A DNA stretch of 64,000 bases from CAVSCR01 sp963726575 (GTDB lineage Bacteria > Actinomycetota > Actinomycetes > JAHEKZ01): NCBI GenBank assembly GCA_963726575.1, contig CAVSCR010000005.1, positions 620,001 through 684,000 of the forward strand. Reading direction: 5' to 3'. Made by a program: the position numbers and the translations under genes. The notes beneath the pieces are model-generated. The model worked only from the letters and a program-made list of their open reading frames with translations, was not told the DNA's origin and did not search any database. Shown piece by piece: positions 59,907-64,000 of the stretch; the stretch's first letter is position 1; the number at the start of each line of letters is the position of its first letter.

Positions 59907-60602
59907 CTATGCGTGTGCGATCGCGTCGAGGTCTCGCAGGGCGAATCGCAGGTGTTCCCAGCTCTCTTCGAGGATCACGTGCAGGCACTGGCGCACTGTC
60001 TCGGCGTCCGCGGGGTTGTGCGGGTTGCGGCGCTCCTCGTCGAGCACGTCGCCGGTGACGGTGGCCACGAAGTCGCCCACCATCGCGGCCCGGTCCGCGC
60101 GGGCGGCCAGGACGTCGTCATAAGGCCGGGGCTCTGAGACAGTGCTGCCGTGCCCGAGACCGAGGGGATGGAAGTCAGCCTCCTCAAGCCCCAGCACGCC
60201 TTTGCCCAGCCAGACGTCGATGGCGTGCACCAGGTGACGCAGTGTCTCCGCGAACGACCACTCATCATCGATCCTGACGTCGACGGACCCGGCGGGCAGC
60301 GCCGCCGCCCGCTCGATCGCCGCGTCCCACGCCTGGTCCACGGTGGTCCATGCCTCCCGCAGACCGGCCGGGCTGTTCGCTCGTCGCTCGCTGCGGCCAG
60401 GAAAGCGGCGATCCAGCTCCTGCTCGACCAATGCCGTCACGTCGACCCCGTTCACCCGCAATCCCGAGCCCTCGCTCAACCAAGGGGCATCGATGTCCAT
60501 GCCAGCAATCTCGACACCTCGCATCACCACGTCCGACAAGTCGCACTCGACGAACCGCGCGCCACGCAAGTCCAGCTCGACAAACTGCTCGCGCTCAGCC
60601 AT
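59907..60602 (-). CDS. DinB-superfamily protein with pentapeptide-like N-terminus
   Basis: A 231-residue protein. Residues 1-45 resemble pentapeptide repeats (FVELDLRGARFVECDLSDVVM). The remainder is a DinB-like four-helix bundle with DDEWSFAETLRHLVHAIDVW, which holds one metal-binding His, and the C-terminal RQCLHVILEESWEHLRFALR with further His candidates. DinB-like proteins are often metal-dependent thiol transferases (mycothiol or bacillithiol); that role here is inference. ATG 60602. It is the only minus-strand intact gene in the terminal 10 kb. Confidence 0.82.
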   Translation of the reverse strand: MAEREQFVELDLRGARFVECDLSDVVMRGVEIAGMDIDAPWLSEGSGLRVNGVDVTALVEQELDRRFPGRSERRANSPAGLREAWTTVDQAWDAAIERAAALPAGSVDVRIDDEWSFAETLRHLVHAIDVWLGKGVLGLEEADFHPLGLGHGSTVSEPRPYDDVLAARADRAAMVGDFVATVTGDVLDEERRNPHNPADAETVRQCLHVILEESWEHLRFALRDLDAIAHA

Positions 60603-60844
60603 GCACGCAGCATACGGAGCCCCACCGACGTCAGAGCGGGTCCAGAAGGTCTCAAGGTGCTCCGCGTTGAGAGCATCTGAAACGCCCTCTCATCCCCCGA
60701 TGCAGGCGCACCGAAGTGCCGTTCCAGGGCTGCTCGGATCCAGCCGAATGTGCGGGTGCCGGCTCCCGAGGAAGATGGGCAATCGGGTCAGTAGAAGTGG
60801 GCCGTCAAATCAGTCACCACTCCGATGAGGACGGGAGGCCATCC

Positions 60845-61378
60845 ATGAACGAGCAGAGCGTTAGCGCGACCAGGACCATCCGGGCTCCGGCGGAGCTCTT
60901 GTTCGACCTTCTCGCCGACCCAGCCACGCACGCCGCGATCGATGGCACTGGTTGGGTACGTGGCTCACCCGACCAGGAGCAACTGACCACCGTGGGACAG
61001 ATCTTCCGGATGGGCATGTTCCACCCCAACCACCCCGACGAGAACTACGAGATGAACAACCTGGTCGAGGTGTTCGACCGGCCCAGAGCCATCGCATGGA
61101 AGCCCGGCTACATCGACGACGACGGCACACTCGCCTTCGGCGGCTGGCTTTGGCGCTACGACCTCGCCGCGACCAGCGTCGGCACCACCGAGGTCACTCT
61201 GACCTACGACTGGTCGGGTGCCACGGAGTCAGCGCACGAGGTCCTCACGTTCCCGCCGTTCCCACCCGACCACCTGACTAACTCCCTCGCCCACCTCAAC
61301 GAGGTCGCGGCCGATCGGCCCACGCCTGCCAGGCAGCGCACCGACGTGCCGATCCGTGCGCCAAAGCGCTGGTCTTGA
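60845..61378 (+). CDS. SRPBCC/START-like polyketide cyclase family protein
   Basis: A 177-residue protein with the helix-grip fold: TRTIRAPAELLFDLLADPAT at the N-terminus, the typical GWVRGSPDQEQLTTVGQIFR strand region, NNLVEVFDRPRAIAWKPG, WRYDLAATSVGTTEVTLTYD, and a long C-terminal helix. Such proteins bind hydrophobic ligands; no ligand can be named. ATG 60845 has GGAGG 6 nt upstream; the in-frame extension to 60716 is rejected. Confidence 0.85.
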   Translation: MNEQSVSATRTIRAPAELLFDLLADPATHAAIDGTGWVRGSPDQEQLTTVGQIFRMGMFHPNHPDENYEMNNLVEVFDRPRAIAWKPGYIDDDGTLAFGGWLWRYDLAATSVGTTEVTLTYDWSGATESAHEVLTFPPFPPDHLTNSLAHLNEVAADRPTPARQRTDVPIRAPKRWS

Positions 61379-61392
61379 CCCGGTTCTCGGAT

Positions 61393-61398
61393 CATGAT
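61393..61398 (+). promoter_or_regulatory. -10 box of the 61405 gene
   Basis: CATGAT lies 6 nt before GTG 61405; leaderless pattern. Confidence 0.35.
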
Positions 61399-61404
61399 CA
61401 GTGC

Positions 61405-61962
61405 GTGACATCGACGTTGGTCTCCACGGCCGAGGCTGAGGGGTCTGCGGCGGCCCCTCGAAGGCTGCCGGTCATGGTCGTTCCCGTTGTCGCGCTGTTG
61501 CTGGTGTTGGTGCTGGCCGCGGTGGCGGCCACGGCCCATGTCGCAGCTGGCCGAACAACCGCCGAGGCACGCATCCAGCATCATCGGGGGCTGGCCCTCG
61601 CCGCTATGCCGCAACTTGACCACGCTTTGAAGCGAGCGCTGCGGATGCCGCTCGCGGAGCGCCTAGCGTCGCCGCTTCCGTGGCTGGCCGGACCTCAGCT
61701 TGGTCCGGGGCAGCCCGATGTCGACGCGCAAGGCTCCCCGACGATCAGGACCTGGCTGCTCCGCTCAGTGCCCGACGCGGTCGTCGCCAAGATGGTCATC
61801 CGCTCAGACGGCTACCAGACCACCTTCATCGACGAGTGGTCCGGCGGCGGTAACTCCAACGACGTCTGCGGCTACAACGACGTGCCCAGTCCGGGGCTTG
61901 GAGACAGCACTGCGGCCACCTGCCAGGCCGTCATCGACAGCGTCCCCGCCACCAAGAGCTGA
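61405..61962 (+). CDS. Single-pass membrane protein of unknown function
   Basis: A 185-residue protein with a short cytoplasmic start, a membrane helix (about 22-47, MVVPVVALLLVLVLAAVAAT), and an extracytoplasmic domain with two Cys near the end (NDVCGYNDV and AATCQAVID) likely forming a disulfide. No family recognised. GTG 61405 is preferred to TTG 61375 because of a CATGAT box 6 nt upstream. Confidence 0.65.
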   Translation: MTSTLVSTAEAEGSAAAPRRLPVMVVPVVALLLVLVLAAVAATAHVAAGRTTAEARIQHHRGLALAAMPQLDHALKRALRMPLAERLASPLPWLAGPQLGPGQPDVDAQGSPTIRTWLLRSVPDAVVAKMVIRSDGYQTTFIDEWSGGGNSNDVCGYNDVPSPGLGDSTAATCQAVIDSVPATKS

Positions 61963-62106
61963 CACCGGTCAGCCGGACCATCGTGGCCAACCCGCCGTCC
62001 TTGCAGCGCCCGTACGTGCCGTTCCTGGGCTGGTCGGGTGGGGCGTAGAACCCGGTGGATGAGGCACGATCAACACGGTCAGGCTGATCGTCGAGAACAG
62101 GGCGAG

Positions 62107-62694
62107 ATGGAACGAGCACATCGGCCGGTTCGTCGCACCCAGGTGATGCTTCGCGCTGGGCTGGCCGCTGTGGGGGCTGCCTTGGTGACAGCGGCTTGCA
62201 CCTCGACCTCTCCTACGTCCGCGCCGTCAACCGCTCCCGCTGTGGTGTCACCGACAACGGCTAGCGCGGCCGGGATGCGCGGCGTTCGGATCACGCAGCT
62301 GCCGTGTCCGTGGCACCCAGCCGCCACTTCTTCCCCGCTAGACAATCCGAGCGTTCGGCCGGGCTACGAGGTGATGCCGTGGCAGCTAGGTCCAACGCGA
62401 CCGGTCACCGGCGACGTGACGTCGTTTTGGATCTGCCGGTGGGACACCCATCCGATAGGACTGAGCGAACCGGTGATCGTCACCGCCGCGACCCCAGCGA
62501 CGTTCACCGCCCTCGACCAGGCCCTGCGGATGCCGAACCGACCGGCCGTGAAGTACTGCACCTTGCAAGGTGTCATCCGGCCCGTGGTCATCGCCCGCAC
62601 CAGTGACGGGGACTGGGTCGTGCAACAGCCCTACGACTCCTGCGGACGCCCCCGACCAGCCGTCAGTCAAGCCCTCGCCCAGGCCTTGCACTGA
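62107..62694 (+). CDS. Putative lipoprotein
   Basis: A 195-residue protein with a basic N-terminus, hydrophobic segment MLRAGLAAVGAALVTAAC and lipobox VTAAC, followed by a Ser/Thr/Pro linker and a globular domain with four Cys (PCPWH, FWICRWD, KYCTLQG, DSCGRPR), probably two disulfides. No family recognised. ATG 62107 is used; a longer frame opens at 62038. It shares the small envelope-protein character of its upstream neighbour. Confidence 0.7.
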   Translation: MERAHRPVRRTQVMLRAGLAAVGAALVTAACTSTSPTSAPSTAPAVVSPTTASAAGMRGVRITQLPCPWHPAATSSPLDNPSVRPGYEVMPWQLGPTRPVTGDVTSFWICRWDTHPIGLSEPVIVTAATPATFTALDQALRMPNRPAVKYCTLQGVIRPVVIARTSDGDWVVQQPYDSCGRPRPAVSQALAQALH

Positions 62695-62785
62695 CTCCGT
62701 CGTTCCCCGCGCACGTACGTGCCGATCTGCGCGGCTTGTTCCGGTTCGCCTCGACTCTTACTGATCGCGCTGCCACTGTGTTCGC

Positions 62786-64000
62786 GTGACCGAACTTCCG
62801 ACCGGGCGACCAGCGGACATGCCTGACATCCGGTTCGCCAAGAGCGGTGACGTGCACGTCGCCTACCAGGTTCTAGGCGATGGTCCGGTCGACATCGTCT
62901 GGATCTACGACTGGGTGTCGAACCTTGAGATTCAGTGGGAGTTGCCTGAGTACGCCCGGTTTCTTCGCCGACTTGCTTCATTCTCCCGTCTGTTGATGTT
63001 CGACAAGCGTGGCTGCGGTCTTTCCGACCGCACCGTCGACCCTGATCTGTTCACGCTTGATGTGCGCCTCGATGATGTCCGTGCCGTCATGGACGCGGCC
63101 GGTTCCCGGCAGGCGTTCATCTTCGGACATGGCGACGACGGAGCCAGCCTGGCTGCAGTGTTCGCTGCGACGCATCCCGAGCAGTCCACCGGCTTGATCC
63201 TCTATGGCGCACGAGCACGAGATGTGTCGACCGACGACTACACCATGGGCTACCAACAAACGGATCCAACTGTGTGGAACAGCGAGGCAGAGAACTTCTG
63301 GGCCACAGACGCCTACGCACGTCGTTGGCTCGCCGCTTTGGCACCTTCGGTCGCACACGACGACCGGGTGCTGGCCTGGTACTCACGACTGCTGCGTCAA
63401 AGCGCCAGCCCGGGCTCGGAGATCGCCTTCGAATCGGCCGTGAACGACATCCGAGGTGCCCTGCCGGCGATCCACGTTCCGACCCTGGTGCTGCACCGCA
63501 CCGGGGACACCGACGTTCCGATCGAGGCCGGCCGCGACCTCGCCGAGCGGATACCCGGATCGCGACTCATCGAGCTGCCAGGGATCGACTCCTACCCGTG
63601 GGCTGGTGACCAGGACGCAATCCTGGACCAGGTCGAGACGTTCGTGCACGGATCCCGAGCCAGCACTGGCGTGGACCGGATGCTCGCCACGATCTTGTTC
63701 ACCGACATCGTCGCCTCCACCGAGACGGCAGCTCGCCTGGGTGATCACTCCTGGAAGACGCTGTTGGCCCAACACGACGACTTGACCAAGCAACTGATCC
63801 AACGGTTCCGTGGCCGCTATGTCCACACCACCGGCGACGGCCTGCTCGCCACCTTCGATGGCCCAGCCCGAGCTGTCCGGTGCGCACAGGCAATCGGTGA
63901 TTCCCTGGCCCCCCTGGGCCTGCAAGTCCGATCCGGTTGTCACACCGGCGAGATCGAGCTGGTCGGGGACGACGTCCAAGGCATCGCCGTGCACATCGCA
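62786..64000 (+). CDS. Alpha/beta hydrolase-class III cyclase fusion (partial, runs off window)
   Basis: 405 residues are visible. Residues 12-285 are an alpha/beta hydrolase domain (DIRFAKSGDVHVAYQVLGDG, FDKRGCGLSD, LHRTGDTDVPIEAGRDLAER). A class III nucleotide cyclase domain follows from about 290: LATILFTDIVASTETAARLG with the first metal Asp, and YVHTTGDGLLATFDGPARAV with the second. The layout resembles M. tuberculosis LipJ (Rv1900c). The nucleophile elbow reads FGHGDDGASL, with no Ser at the expected position, so the hydrolase half may be a sensor. Start GTG 62786 or ATG 62819; the cyclase domain continues beyond 64000. Confidence 0.88.
   Translation, partial: MTELPTGRPADMPDIRFAKSGDVHVAYQVLGDGPVDIVWIYDWVSNLEIQWELPEYARFLRRLASFSRLLMFDKRGCGLSDRTVDPDLFTLDVRLDDVRAVMDAAGSRQAFIFGHGDDGASLAAVFAATHPEQSTGLILYGARARDVSTDDYTMGYQQTDPTVWNSEAENFWATDAYARRWLAALAPSVAHDDRVLAWYSRLLRQSASPGSEIAFESAVNDIRGALPAIHVPTLVLHRTGDTDVPIEAGRDLAERIPGSRLIELPGIDSYPWAGDQDAILDQVETFVHGSRASTGVDRMLATILFTDIVASTETAARLGDHSWKTLLAQHDDLTKQLIQRFRGRYVHTTGDGLLATFDGPARAVRCAQAIGDSLAPLGLQVRSGCHTGEIELVGDDVQGIAVHIA

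Noticed and set aside
1..64000. CRISPR arrays, rRNA, tRNA genes and intact insertion sequences
   Set aside because: No regularly spaced repeats, no rRNA-like sequence, no recognisable tRNA, and no complete transposase were seen when reading both strands.

Overview
This window is high-GC chromosomal DNA from an actinobacterium. The evidence is a split actinobacterial cytochrome bc1-aa3 set (ctaE-qcrCAB on the plus strand, ctaC-ctaD-ctaF on the minus strand), the actinobacterial families DUF3043 and DUF4191, frequent GTG starts, many genes with a TANNNT box 6-8 nt before the start codon (leaderless transcription), a GlnR-type box before glnA, and a 6C-type small RNA. I cannot name the genus. 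No tRNA, rRNA, CRISPR array or intact mobile element was seen.

Layout. 1-12.3 kb: 3' part of trpD (cut by the window edge), an atypical receiver protein, ctaE and qcrCAB; a frameshifted acetyltransferase and an L,D-transpeptidase; ctaCDF; aat and an adenosine-kinase-like gene. 12.3-20.6 kb: a secreted RCC1-repeat protein, erpA, an acyltransferase overlapping a metallo-beta-lactamase/Rieske protein, DUF3043, an aldo/keto reductase and a small protein. 20.7-30.7 kb: a cobalamin riboswitch with a terminator-like hairpin, then a translationally coupled operon encoding a secreted alpha/alpha-barrel protein, a membrane-anchored SCO2322-like surface protein, an ECF transporter (T, fused A-A', S), a metallo-beta-lactamase-CobU fusion and CobT, followed by a DUF2461 gene and CobS. 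This looks like B12/corrinoid capture, uptake and assembly, and it is the most interesting locus here. The two surface proteins could be a two-chain counterpart of animal intrinsic factor/transcobalamin; that is a hypothesis.

30.7-43.9 kb is lipoyl and core metabolism: gcvT, pepA, a 0.6 kb non-coding stretch with three C-loop hairpins (the last two matching 6C RNA), lpdA, sucB, a sugar epimerase-like gene, a peptidase E, a large adenylate cyclase/AAA ATPase on the minus strand, lipB and lipA. 43.9-51.2 kb looks like a nucleoside scavenging block (ADP-ribosylglycohydrolase and PfkB kinase like E. coli YegU/YegV, purine nucleoside phosphorylase, NCS1 permease) that also holds a P-type ATPase. 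51.3-54.0 kb returns to conserved order: DUF4191, RDD, glnA.

From 54.08 kb to the end is accessory in character. It starts with a dead tyrosine integrase fragment and has low gene density. It holds an ECF sigma factor coupled to a membrane-anchored beta-propeller, a secreted tripeptidyl-aminopeptidase-like protein lacking its catalytic Ser and His, an AlkZ-like winged-helix protein, a DinB-like protein, an SRPBCC protein, two small envelope proteins, and a hydrolase-cyclase fusion running off the edge.
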